A DNA stretch of 64,000 bases from Fontibacterium medardense (GTDB lineage: Bacteria; Pseudomonadota; Alphaproteobacteria; Pelagibacterales; Pelagibacteraceae): the NCBI GenBank assembly GCA_965235075.1, contig OZ249404.1:310001-374000 (forward strand), written 5' to 3'. How positions within the stretch are numbered: the first letter of the stretch is position 1; each line of letters opens with the position of its first letter. The notes below the pieces were generated by a model. The model did no database searches. It was not told the origin of the DNA and was given only the letters and a program-made list of their open reading frames with translations. Below are positions 1-6,793 of this stretch, one piece after another. The translations under genes and the position numbers were made by a program.

Positions 1-531
1 GTAGTTGAAGGATGTTCTGGACCAATAAAAGTTTTGTATAATAGAAAAGACTATCAAGCTAAATTAATTTCTAAAGATGATAATCTTGATCTTGCAGTTT
101 TAAGTTCAGATATTAAACCAAAACAATATTTAAAGTTATCTAAAAAATCTGGCGACAAACTAGATAGAGTGGTGGCAGCTGGTTATCCGTTAGGTTATAA
201 AATATCAGATGAGTTAAAGCTTACAGCGGGAATCGTAAGCGCAACCAAAGGATGGAAAGACAATATTAATGAATTTCAAATTGATGCTGCATTAAATCCT
301 GGAAATTCTGGAGGGCCCGTTGTTAATGATGCTGGAAATTTATTTGGTGTTGCAGTTGCTGGTTTAGCTGATAGACAAAACTTAAACTTTGCAATCAAAT
401 CAAAAGCATTGAAGGATTTTCTAGATGTAAATAAAGTAAGCTATTCAACAGCTACAGTAGAATTTGATATGGATAATAAGAAACGCCTTAAATTATTAGA
501 AGATAGTACTGTATTTATATATTGTAATTAA
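1..531 (+). CDS. Trypsin-like serine peptidase, C-terminal part (cut by window edge)
   Basis: The reading frame is open from base 1, so the gene begins outside the window; the TTG at 34 is only an internal codon. The visible 176 codons hold the second half of a chymotrypsin-fold domain: the catalytic-Asp motif DLAVL (Asp at in-window codon 30) and the catalytic-Ser motif GNSGGP (Ser at codon 103). The His motif must lie upstream. About 70 residues follow the Ser, too few for a PDZ domain, so this is not a full DegP/HtrA. Such stand-alone domains act in the periplasm or at the surface on protein substrates; the substrate here is unknown. The stop codon abuts the next gene, pointing to co-transcription with the accessory cluster. 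Confidence 0.85.
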   Translation, partial: VVEGCSGPIKVLYNRKDYQAKLISKDDNLDLAVLSSDIKPKQYLKLSKKSGDKLDRVVAAGYPLGYKISDELKLTAGIVSATKGWKDNINEFQIDAALNPGNSGGPVVNDAGNLFGVAVAGLADRQNLNFAIKSKALKDFLDVNKVSYSTATVEFDMDNKKRLKLLEDSTVFIYCN

Positions 532-918
532 GTGAGAAATAAATTTTTAATAATTTCTATAGTTTTTTTAGTATTACAATTTTCTACAATATTTGTTGGA
601 ATTTTTATTGTTCCAGCAAAAATTGGTCATTATATGGGCGCTCTAATAGCCTTACTATTTGATCCTATAACTCTATCTGTAAGTCTAATTAATGGATTTT
701 TATTTGGATATTTCAAACCAAGTTATAAGCTTTTTATTTTAACTACTATTACACTTATCAGTCTTGTGACTTTATTAATAATTAATCCTTACCGAACAAA
801 ATTAAATTTGAATGTTAATTTTTTTGATTTTGCATTATTTGTAAGAACGAACGTTTCTTTATTCTGGTCCTCAATAGCTATAATAGGATCAAATATATTA
901 CTGAAAAATTTTAAATAA
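532..918 (+). CDS. Small integral membrane protein, unknown function
   Basis: This 128-residue protein begins with GTG immediately after the preceding stop codon. It has about four hydrophobic segments (roughly residues 4-28, 34-60, 67-85 and 99-123) separated by short polar loops, so it should sit in the inner membrane. No catalytic motif or family signature is recognised. The zero-base spacing to the peptidase gene and to the secreted protein downstream suggests one transcript. The GTG start is chosen because it keeps the first hydrophobic segment complete; the next ATG would remove it. Confidence 0.6.
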   Translation: MRNKFLIISIVFLVLQFSTIFVGIFIVPAKIGHYMGALIALLFDPITLSVSLINGFLFGYFKPSYKLFILTTITLISLVTLLIINPYRTKLNLNVNFFDFALFVRTNVSLFWSSIAIIGSNILLKNFK

Positions 919-1566
919 ATGCGCCCATTAATTCTGGCATCTTCTTTATTGTTTTTGGTTCTTGGGGGAGTGGCGGGTGCACAAGAAAAATATAGTTTAT
1001 TTGGAATAAATATAGGCGATAATATTAAGAAATATAATCCAACGTTTGAAAATCAAATCCCAGGTGCATTTATAGTTGATGCTCCCAAACCAAATAAAGA
1101 TTTTATTTTTTATTTTGCTGGCATTAATCAGAAAACAAATGAAATTGTTTTTGTCGGTGGAATTCATAAAAAAAATTATGTATTAGGTGATTTGCACAAA
1201 GACCAAAACAAAGTACTTAATGAAGCATCTAAATGCACTAAAGAAAATAAAGAATATTTAAGTGTTATAGCAAATGGTGAGCAGTTTAAAAAATTTAAAA
1301 ATAATTCAAATGAACTTGAAGGTAATGATATTCACAAAAGAAATGTATATATTTTTGATGGTGAAAAAATAGATTATTCAAAAAAAGGTAATATAAAATT
1401 TTCAGTAGATATCAACTGCTTTAATAAAGATGGTACTGCTTTACCAAATGAAAAAGTAGGATTGAGAGCACGAATAACATTAATGGATCATAGAAATTTA
1501 GATAAAGTTGTTTTAGATAACCAAGAAATAAAAAAGAAAAATTTAGATAAAACTGGATTACAGTAA
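919..1566 (+). CDS. Secreted protein of unknown function
   Basis: A 215-residue protein with a cleavable signal peptide: basic start, hydrophobic core to about residue 18, and an A-G-A-Q cleavage region near residue 21. The mature part is polar and lysine-rich, opening with YSLFGINIGD, a short motif seen at the start of some periplasmic proteins of unknown role. Two Cys (in ASKC and DINCF) could form a disulfide. I recognise no family. The start follows the previous stop directly, and the stop overlaps the next start in a TAATG junction, so translation is probably coupled. Confidence 0.65.
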   Translation: MRPLILASSLLFLVLGGVAGAQEKYSLFGINIGDNIKKYNPTFENQIPGAFIVDAPKPNKDFIFYFAGINQKTNEIVFVGGIHKKNYVLGDLHKDQNKVLNEASKCTKENKEYLSVIANGEQFKKFKNNSNELEGNDIHKRNVYIFDGEKIDYSKKGNIKFSVDINCFNKDGTALPNEKVGLRARITLMDHRNLDKVVLDNQEIKKKNLDKTGLQ

Positions 1567-2348
1567 TGAGTAGCTCTGAACTTAAAAAAATTGCAGAAAA
1601 AAAAACAGCACAGATTGTTAAATCTGAATTAGATAAAAAAGCTTATGAGGATGTTGCTTGGTTACAATCATTAAAAAAAGCTAATGGCAATGAAGAAAAG
1701 GCAAAAGTTTTTTATATAGATATAAGATCAAATGATCTTATAGACGAAATATATTTTTCCTTAAAAGAGGAAGAGCAAAAAAGGATTAAGAAAGAACTTG
1801 CAAAATTTCAAGATAATGAAGAAGAAGAAGTTAAATACTCAATCAAAGATGGCTTCAAATTTAAAAAGACACAAAAAAATAATCTTCCATTAACTGATTA
1901 TGAAAAACATCAAATAAAAAATAAGTATTTAGATGAACTCAAAAGTGTGAAATCTAAATACTCTACAGATAACAAAGAAATTAATAATGAAATTGATGAA
2001 GATTTTTCTTATTACATTGGTAAATGCTTTGGAAAGTACGCAGTTTTTGAAGGTGTTGCGGGAAAAGCAGAGTTTTGGTGGTTCTATTTGTTTTTTACAA
2101 TTTTATCAGTTGTTTCATATTTCATTGATTTAAATCTAATGAATTCAGAAACTGGTTTTGGTTTATTTTCTGGCATTACACTCTTAATATTATTTTTACC
2201 AATGACCGCAGTTTCAGCAAGACGATTGCATGATATTGGTAGATCTGGTTGGTGGCAGTTAATTGCAATTACAGGTATTGGGATAATACTTTTAATAGCT
2301 TGGTTTGCTACCCAAACAAATAATAAGTTAAACGAAAAATATAGGTAA
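1566..2348 (+). CDS. DUF805 membrane protein with an N-terminal cytoplasmic domain
   Basis: The C-terminal half (about residues 155-260) is a DUF805 domain: a GKAEFWWFYLFF entry motif, hydrophobic segments, the signature ARRLHDIGRSGWW, and a final helix. DUF805 proteins are small inner-membrane proteins of unknown role, often found near phage or stress genes. Most are about 110-150 residues. Here about 150 charged residues precede the domain, beginning with an amphipathic Lys/Glu-rich stretch likely to be helical and cytoplasmic. This fusion is the unusual part. The start overlaps the previous stop by one base. Confidence 0.75.
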   Translation: MSSSELKKIAEKKTAQIVKSELDKKAYEDVAWLQSLKKANGNEEKAKVFYIDIRSNDLIDEIYFSLKEEEQKRIKKELAKFQDNEEEEVKYSIKDGFKFKKTQKNNLPLTDYEKHQIKNKYLDELKSVKSKYSTDNKEINNEIDEDFSYYIGKCFGKYAVFEGVAGKAEFWWFYLFFTILSVVSYFIDLNLMNSETGFGLFSGITLLILFLPMTAVSARRLHDIGRSGWWQLIAITGIGIILLIAWFATQTNNKLNEKYR

Positions 2349-2753
2349 ATGAAAACAAAAAAAGACTGGTTTTTTCCAGCTGGCGATTATATCGGGCAAA
2401 TGAAGAATGGTCTTGCACATGGCAAAGGTACTTACACATCTAGTTTCAAAGGTAAAAAAAATGGGAGAACATATAAATATTATTACAAAGGGGATTTTGT
2501 AAATGGTGAAAGACACGGTAAAGCTACGCAAATAATCCATCTGCCAACATATTTTATTAAATATCAAGGGGGCTTTAAAAATGACGTTCCGCATGGTCGT
2601 GGGATATCAATCTATAAATTCAAAGGTAAATTAGAACAAAAATATATTGGCGAATATAAGAATGGCTACATACATGGCAAAGGTAAAATGATTAATTATT
2701 TTGAAAAATGGACCAAGCAAGGAAGGTTTGTAAAAGGTGGATTTAAGAAATGA
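2349..2753 (+). CDS. MORN-repeat protein
   Basis: This 134-residue protein contains four MORN repeats of the form YxGxxxNGxxHGKG: near residues 13-30 (YIGQMKNGLAHGKG), 46-60 (YKGDFVNGERHGKA), 72-87 (YQGGFKNDVPHGRG) and 98-114 (YIGEYKNGYIHGKG). MORN repeats form an elongated beta-hairpin array that binds proteins or membranes; bacterial roles are mostly uncharacterised. There is no signal peptide or membrane segment, so it is likely cytoplasmic. It starts directly after the DUF805 gene stop and overlaps the next small gene (ATGA), so it belongs to the same transcript. Confidence 0.8.
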   Translation: MKTKKDWFFPAGDYIGQMKNGLAHGKGTYTSSFKGKKNGRTYKYYYKGDFVNGERHGKATQIIHLPTYFIKYQGGFKNDVPHGRGISIYKFKGKLEQKYIGEYKNGYIHGKGKMINYFEKWTKQGRFVKGGFKK

Positions 2754-2902
2754 AAGATAATCTTAAATATTTAATTATTGGCATTTCAATAATAATTTCT
2801 GTTTCAATCTACGTATATTTTAGTCCTTATCACTCTTGTGTGAGAGCAACATCTGGTAGTAAAGCTGATAAAGCTTACTATTGTGCAAAACACAAATATT
2901 AA
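2750..2902 (+). CDS. 50-residue single-span membrane protein, unknown
   Basis: A short reading frame begins in an ATGA overlap with the MORN gene stop and ends at TAA 2900-2902. The product has one hydrophobic segment (about residues 7-24, LIIGISIIISVSIYVYF) followed by a short polar tail with two cysteines (YHSCVR and YYCAKH). That is the shape of a membrane-anchored periplasmic peptide. The four-base overlap and good amino-acid composition support a real gene, although its length gives little statistical weight. Confidence 0.5.
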   Translation: MKDNLKYLIIGISIIISVSIYVYFSPYHSCVRATSGSKADKAYYCAKHKY

Positions 2903-2903
2903 A

Positions 2904-3305
2904 ATGAGCAAAATTATAAATCTTCACGAATACAGCGATAAAATTCCTCTGCCAACAGCTAAATGGACAAAAAAAAATCACGAAGCTTATCTAAAGTTAA
3001 TAGATCGAACCTCTCCTGTATTTCCTAATATTAGAAAACATTATTATAATTGTGTGAAGAAGAATGCTCACCCAGATATTTTTTTAAGTGAATTACCAAA
3101 GGTAAGAAATGAAATTAAATATGAGTTATTTTATATTTATTGTATTTGGTGGCATTACTTTAATTGCAGAAAATCGAGATATAAAAATTGTAATGAACTT
3201 TGGACAGTAAAATTGTGCCAAAAAGCCGAACCTGACTATTTTAGAATGATTAAAATGTTCTATTATGAAATTAACAAACCGAAGGTGATAAAATGTGCAG
3301 GATAG
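2904..3305 (+). CDS. Cys/aromatic-rich hypothetical protein
   Basis: A 133-residue product with no recognised family. It has many aromatic residues and six cysteines (one of them in NCRKSRYKNC), a short hydrophobic run around residues 74-86 (ELFYIYCIWWHYF), and no signal peptide. The ATG at 2904 is preferred over the GTG at 2883: it lies just after the preceding stop and avoids a 20-base overlap. Its 3' end overlaps the next gene by 13 bases. Confidence 0.5.
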   Translation: MSKIINLHEYSDKIPLPTAKWTKKNHEAYLKLIDRTSPVFPNIRKHYYNCVKKNAHPDIFLSELPKVRNEIKYELFYIYCIWWHYFNCRKSRYKNCNELWTVKLCQKAEPDYFRMIKMFYYEINKPKVIKCAG

Positions 3306-3664
3306 TCATCTTATTAACTCTATTTCTTACATCCTCTGCAAGTGCAGAAATAATTTACATGAATTGTAAGTTCAATGAAGGTTGGCATCAAAAAGGTACA
3401 AAATATGAAACAGTTAAAAAGAGTGAAGATGTATCTTTAGTTTGGGACAAGGCAAAAAAAGTTATTAAAAGAAACGATAAACCTTATGAACCTTACTATG
3501 CTTTTAATGATACATTTCACTGGTCACACAAGTGGACAGGTTGGTATGACAAATATGTATTGAACACTATCAACGGAAATTTAACAATGACTGGGTATAA
3601 TAGAGAAGAGAAGTGGGAAACCAATTTCTATTATACATGCGACAAAACACAGAAGAAGTTTTAG
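3293..3664 (+). CDS. Small secreted protein, unknown
   Basis: This 123-residue protein has a clear signal peptide (hydrophobic core residues 3-13, cleavage after SASA near residue 18). The mature domain of about 105 residues is rich in Trp and Tyr and holds two Cys, one near each end (MNCKF and YTCDK), suggesting a single disulfide in a small beta-rich periplasmic protein. No family is recognised. The start lies inside the previous gene's end, and the next gene begins immediately after the stop. Confidence 0.6.
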   Translation: MCRIVILLTLFLTSSASAEIIYMNCKFNEGWHQKGTKYETVKKSEDVSLVWDKAKKVIKRNDKPYEPYYAFNDTFHWSHKWTGWYDKYVLNTINGNLTMTGYNREEKWETNFYYTCDKTQKKF

Positions 3665-3919
3665 ATGAAGAGATTAAAAATATTCATATTAACTTTAAGT
3701 ATTTCATTATATTTTCCAACTTATAGTTTTGCATATACAGAATTAGAATGCTCACAATTAGCTGCGAAAGCTAAAACAGAGTGGGCAGCAAAAAAGATAA
3801 GTCTTGAATGCGGACCAAGAGATAGTTTTTTTTCAAAGAGTCATGATTTAAAGTGTGCAATAAAAGCTGGGGAGGCAACTACCGAGTGGGCAGCGAAAAA
3901 AATAATGGTTGACTGCTAG
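3665..3919 (+). CDS. Small secreted protein with duplicated Cys-bounded repeat
   Basis: An 84-residue protein with a signal peptide (cleavage near SFA-YT, residue 23). The mature part holds two 21-residue units, each starting and ending with Cys and sharing the core TEWAAKKI: one runs from the C of CSQLAA, the other from the C of CAIKAG. A GPRDSFFSKS linker separates them. Identical spacing in both units indicates internal duplication. The four repeat-boundary cysteines could make disulfides across or within units. I recognise no family. It starts directly after the previous gene and is probably part of the same transcript. Confidence 0.6.
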   Translation: MKRLKIFILTLSISLYFPTYSFAYTELECSQLAAKAKTEWAAKKISLECGPRDSFFSKSHDLKCAIKAGEATTEWAAKKIMVDC

Positions 3920-3922
3920 TAT

Positions 3923-4072
3923 ATGACCCAAGGTTACATCATACAATTCTACCATCCTATTGAAGCTGATTTACCAGAGGATATTAGAGAAGATTGGATG
4001 CAATGGCATCATGAAGAACTTGTTAGAGATAATAAAGTATTTGAGACTGTGCAGTTGAAATTGGATATTTAG
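3923..4072 (+). CDS. 49-residue hypothetical protein
   Basis: A short frame from ATG 3923 to TAG 4072 fills the space between two larger genes in the same direction, starting three bases after the preceding stop. The product is polar and acidic, opens with a beta-strand-like GYIIQFYHP and continues in a likely helix with Trp and two His (WMQWHHEEL). No membrane segment, signal or known family is seen. Support is limited to position, spacing and composition. Confidence 0.4.
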   Translation: MTQGYIIQFYHPIEADLPEDIREDWMQWHHEELVRDNKVFETVQLKLDI

Positions 4073-4081
4073 AATTTTGGT

Positions 4082-4669
4082 ATGCCATTTTCTTTTTTAT
4101 ATTCCAGAAAAGATAAAGTTTTTACAACCGAAGAACAAAATACAATCGATAAGATTTGCAGAAATTTAGGCGAGTATACTAAAAAGAAATTCACAATAAC
4201 TGTGGATGTTAAAGAGGACAGAAGTTATGGCGGTTCCGATATGGTCGGAGGGAACTGGATGACTAGAGAAACAAGAACATATCAAAATAGAGTAACGCAA
4301 TTCATGACTTACACTTATACTTTTCCAAAAAGTGAATTTTATTTAAGTGTTAGGAAAGTTTTTGCTACCAACAGCAAAGAGTCAAAAGAAATGTTATCAA
4401 AAGGTGGTGTGTGGGATCATTACGCAATTTGGTTATTGCAGGACCCCACTCTTTTCCCCAAGTCTTTCAAAGTGAAAGATATTAATGGAATTATAATGTT
4501 TTCAGATGCAAAAATTGAAAATAAAAACAAACCTAATTTTTATGACTTTGGATATTCATTTGAAGATATTTTTTCGTGCACGCTTTTAAGTTATAACTCA
4601 AAATGGCCACAACAAATTAAAAAAGAATTGGTTAAGTTTTTTGAAAAAGTAGCAAAAGAAGCTGAATGA
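4082..4669 (+). CDS. Hypothetical protein, 195 residues
   Basis: A soluble, lysine-rich protein without a signal peptide or membrane segment. A central glycine-rich stretch (SYGGSDMVGGNW, about residues 49-60) and several aromatic beta-like segments are visible, but no catalytic motif or family is recognised. It follows the 49-residue gene by nine bases and precedes another unknown soluble gene by nine bases, so the two probably work or are at least expressed together. Confidence 0.5.
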   Translation: MPFSFLYSRKDKVFTTEEQNTIDKICRNLGEYTKKKFTITVDVKEDRSYGGSDMVGGNWMTRETRTYQNRVTQFMTYTYTFPKSEFYLSVRKVFATNSKESKEMLSKGGVWDHYAIWLLQDPTLFPKSFKVKDINGIIMFSDAKIENKNKPNFYDFGYSFEDIFSCTLLSYNSKWPQQIKKELVKFFEKVAKEAE

Positions 4670-4678
4670 TTATTTTAT

Positions 4679-5146
4679 ATGTTTGAGTCATGGTATTTAC
4701 CTAGCGGTTGGAAGAGTGAAGACCACGCCTCTTTGGATCAAAAGGACTTCGAAAAAGTTAAAGATCTGCAAAACAATCTTTTAGGCAGTAAATTTATACA
4801 ATCAAACAATATATCCATAACTATTAATCATAAAGAATTTCTGGAAATTGATAATCGAAAGGATTTGAAATTTGAATTTAGAGCTATGAAATTCTCAAAG
4901 CTATTTGACAAGCTTTACGTTCCATATATTCAAATGTTTAAATCAGAACAAGAGAGTAAGCAAAAAGAGAGCTATATTTTTGTAGATGATCTATCCCAGG
5001 CACATTACATCAATTCTTACCCATCTCATTTACACTCTAACTTAATCCAATTTACTAAATTTATGCTTGGTAAAAAGAGCACTAAATTATCAGACAATGA
5101 GATTAAAGAATTATATAGTCTATCGGGTTTTAAATCTGATCAATAA
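4679..5146 (+). CDS. Hypothetical protein, 155 residues
   Basis: A soluble protein with no cysteines, signal or membrane span. Secondary-structure impression is mixed: a helical N-terminal third (DQKDFEKVKDLQNNLL), then strands, then a helical end. No family is recognised. It is the last gene of the plus-strand accessory run; after it comes a 408-nt non-coding stretch and a change in base composition. Confidence 0.5.
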   Translation: MFESWYLPSGWKSEDHASLDQKDFEKVKDLQNNLLGSKFIQSNNISITINHKEFLEIDNRKDLKFEFRAMKFSKLFDKLYVPYIQMFKSEQESKQKESYIFVDDLSQAHYINSYPSHLHSNLIQFTKFMLGKKSTKLSDNEIKELYSLSGFKSDQ

Positions 5147-5554
5147 AAAAGCCATCCTAAAAAAATTTTTATAAAATTTTTAGACCTTACATTTATTTTT
5201 AAATAAACTATTTTACCCCTACCTATGCCTGTTTCTTTGTCTAAAGGTATAGTTTTAGTAACATCCTTTTGAAAAAGGGGTGATGGGGGACATTAAATAC
5301 TTTGGAATTCAAGGATCACTTGGGACCCACTTGTGCTCATGCTCTCACACTATCATGGTAAAAACCAAAGCTACTTATAGGACATAGGAACTTTGGGTGC
5401 CTAGTTTTTTTACTTTATATATATTCCTTGAGAGCTTGAGAGCTTGAGACCTATGTTGGTTTTAAAGGATTATTTGTGTTTGAATACTCTCACGCTCTCA
5501 AGGTATACCGTGATCAACACTGGGGACATCCCAGTTAACATTTAGGTTAACCAT
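5147..5554 (+). other. Repeat-rich non-coding control region
   Basis: No convincing gene is seen in these 408 bases, which carry more G+C runs than the flanks. They contain the hexamer CTCTCA or its complement five times (5342, 5429, 5437, 5487, 5495), CCTATG or its complement three times (5222, 5383, 5450), a CCAAAG/CTTTGG inverted pair (5365 and 5391), a 20-bp imperfect inverted repeat (5423-5442 with 5487-5506), an ACTGGG/CCCAGT pair (5519-5535) and the palindrome GGTTAACC (5545-5552) just before the next start codon. This density is what operator or iteron regions look like; the role is inferred. Confidence 0.55.
5423..5506. repeat. 20-bp imperfect inverted repeat (44-nt spacer)
   Basis: Arms 5423-5442 and 5487-5506 match in 18 of 20 positions as inverted copies, including a perfect 10-bp core CCTTGAGAGC / GCTCTCAAGG. 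The left arm also contains a tandem GAGAGCTT 8-mer. It could be a binding site for a dimeric or multimeric protein or a large hairpin in RNA. Confidence 0.7.
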
Positions 5555-6094
5555 ATGATTAAAACAGATGAACACTTATACACCATGAGTAGAGCAGAGT
5601 TTGCTAAATCCATTGGCAAATCTAGGGATGCGGTCAAAATAGGGATGCGTAGGGGTAAGTATAAGGATGACTATATATTCAATGGTATAAAATATTTATT
5701 TAAGCCAAGAGAGGCAATGCGTGTTTTCCAAGGTGTGCCCCCAGTAACAAAAGTTACCAAGAAGCCAAATAGAGGTAACCATTTCAAAGGAAAATATCCC
5801 AATGATAGCTTTCGCAAACATAACGAATTAAAGATGTTGGCTAAATTAAAAGGAGTTACTGATCCAGAGGTATTAGAAAATTTACCTAAAGCAATTGAGA
5901 TTGCAAAGCAAGAGAAGCAAACTAGAATTAAAAAAAATATTATAGATAGTATTCCTAAAAACTATGGAGGTTTAAATCCTCCGGGAACCATTATAAGTTT
6001 TAGAACAGAGTGGCGGGATTTATTTCCAAGACAAAAAGATGAATATGAATTGGCTTTAGAAAAAATCCCTAAAGTGACCAAAACATATTATTAG
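5555..6094 (+). CDS. Putative helix-turn-helix DNA-binding protein, mobile-element type
   Basis: A 179-residue basic protein. Residues about 12-35 (SRAEFAKSIGKSRDAVKIGMRRGKY) read as a helix-turn-helix of the kind found in excisionase, MerR-like or phage regulatory proteins. A Lys/Arg/Gly-rich linker follows (about 70-90) and a helical middle (about 95-130). No named family is recognised. It is preceded by a repeat-rich control region with two GTTAAC sites right before the ATG and no Shine-Dalgarno. It lies between unknown genes and a tRNA-Leu, a common neighbourhood for integrated elements, but no integrase or attachment duplication is visible. Autoregulation is an inference. Confidence 0.5.
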   Translation: MIKTDEHLYTMSRAEFAKSIGKSRDAVKIGMRRGKYKDDYIFNGIKYLFKPREAMRVFQGVPPVTKVTKKPNRGNHFKGKYPNDSFRKHNELKMLAKLKGVTDPEVLENLPKAIEIAKQEKQTRIKKNIIDSIPKNYGGLNPPGTIISFRTEWRDLFPRQKDEYELALEKIPKVTKTYY

Positions 6095-6107
6095 TCCTTT
6101 AAAGGAC
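6094..6107. repeat. 14-bp perfect palindrome at the end of the HTH gene
   Basis: GTCCTTTAAAGGAC begins with the last base of the stop codon of the 5555 gene. It is fully self-complementary and could fold as a 5-bp stem with a TTAA loop or be a protein site; no T-run follows directly, so a terminator is not well supported. Confidence 0.5.
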
Positions 6108-6168
6108 AAACTGTTCTTGTTTTGCCTTGTGTTGCACTTTATATAACACCTATCATTACTGATTGATC

Positions 6169-6223
6169 ACCCAGGTGCTCTTTATATTATTCTGTTCCAA
6201 CTAATTCTATTAGACACCTGGGT
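6169..6223. repeat. Inverted repeat ACCCAGGTG / CACCTGGGT
   Basis: Perfect 9-bp inverted arms at 6169-6177 and 6215-6223 are separated by 37 bases; the match extends to 14 bp with two mismatches (GATCACCCAGGTGC on the left). It lies in the 239-nt gap before tRNA-Leu(UAA), where no gene was found. Confidence 0.6.
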
Positions 6224-6245
6224 TATCTTTTAGTTGTATAAAAAC

Positions 6246-6266
6246 CTTACACACCACTTACACACC
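6246..6266 (+). repeat. Tandem CTTACACACC direct repeat, 11-bp period
   Basis: CTTACACACC occurs at 6246-6255 and again at 6257-6266, one helical turn apart, about 70 bases before tRNA-Leu(UAA). Spacing fits two adjacent protein sites; the function is unknown. Confidence 0.55.
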
Positions 6267-6333
6267 GAATAACTTTCAGTTGCACTTAATTATGAAATCG
6301 CTAAAAAGGTTGGTAACCAATACGTTTAGAAGG

Positions 6334-6420
6334 GCCCTCGTGGTGGAATTGGTAGACACAAAGGACTTAAAATCCTTGCCCTTTTTGGGAGTGCCGGTTC
6401 AAGTCCGGCCGAGGGCACCA
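6334..6420 (+). tRNA. tRNA-Leu(UAA)
   Basis: An 87-nt class II tRNA with encoded CCA. The acceptor stem is GCCCTCG/CGAGGGC, the anticodon loop CTTAAAA gives anticodon UAA, a long variable arm is present, and the T-arm contains GGTTCAAGTCC. The next coding region starts only five bases after the CCA. Confidence 0.96.
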
Positions 6421-6425
6421 CATTT

Positions 6426-6791
6426 ATGAGAATATTATTTATTCTTTTGTTATTAGTATCTTGCTCTAAAGATGTAAAAGTTCCATTTATTAGCAAAGAT
6501 CCGGCAAAGCCAATTAATGTTATAATTGAGAATGAATTTGATATCACATATTCATTATCAACATTAGCAAGACAAAATAATGATGTTTGTCAGATGTCTT
6601 TAGACATTAAAAATATTTCTAAAGAAGAAAAACGAAATTCATTATCAATAGAAGCCTATTCTTTTGCAGATAAAAAATACGAGGCTTTTGTAGTTGAAAA
6701 AAGATCAAAACCTAATGAAGTTGCAAATTCTACTGTTCAATTTAATGGAATTAATTGCGGTGATATTAGAAGAATAAATTTCTATAAATAA
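6426..6791 (+). CDS. Putative small lipoprotein
   Basis: A 121-residue protein with a lipoprotein signal: hydrophobic run ILFILLLL and lipobox LVSC, lipidated Cys near residue 13. The mature domain (about 108 residues) looks beta-rich, with two further Cys (NDVCQM and INCGD) that could pair. I recognise no family. Its ATG lies five bases after the tRNA-Leu CCA with no Shine-Dalgarno, so its mRNA is probably released by tRNA processing. It converges on parE with two bases between the stops. Confidence 0.7.
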   Translation: MRILFILLLLVSCSKDVKVPFISKDPAKPINVIIENEFDITYSLSTLARQNNDVCQMSLDIKNISKEEKRNSLSIEAYSFADKKYEAFVVEKRSKPNEVANSTVQFNGINCGDIRRINFYK

Positions 6792-6793
6792 TC

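Noticed and set aside
2328..2594. Minus-strand frame over the MORN gene
   Set aside because: It is a shadow of the MORN frame, Cys/Phe-rich with no family, and antisense to a clearly coding gene.
5283..5387. A 34-codon frame (MGDIKYFGIQGS...) with a purine-rich upstream stretch in the repeat region
   Set aside because: It is very short, runs through the repeated hexamer region, and has no partner or overlap that supports it; kept only as a possibility.
6094..6107. Terminator call for the palindrome after the HTH gene
   Set aside because: It is a loop-less palindrome without a following T-run, so it is listed as a repeat only.
1..6333. A prophage or genomic island bounded by a tRNA-Leu attachment duplication
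   Set aside because: No copy of the tRNA-Leu 3' end was seen on the left side and no integrase is present; the left boundary is outside the window.
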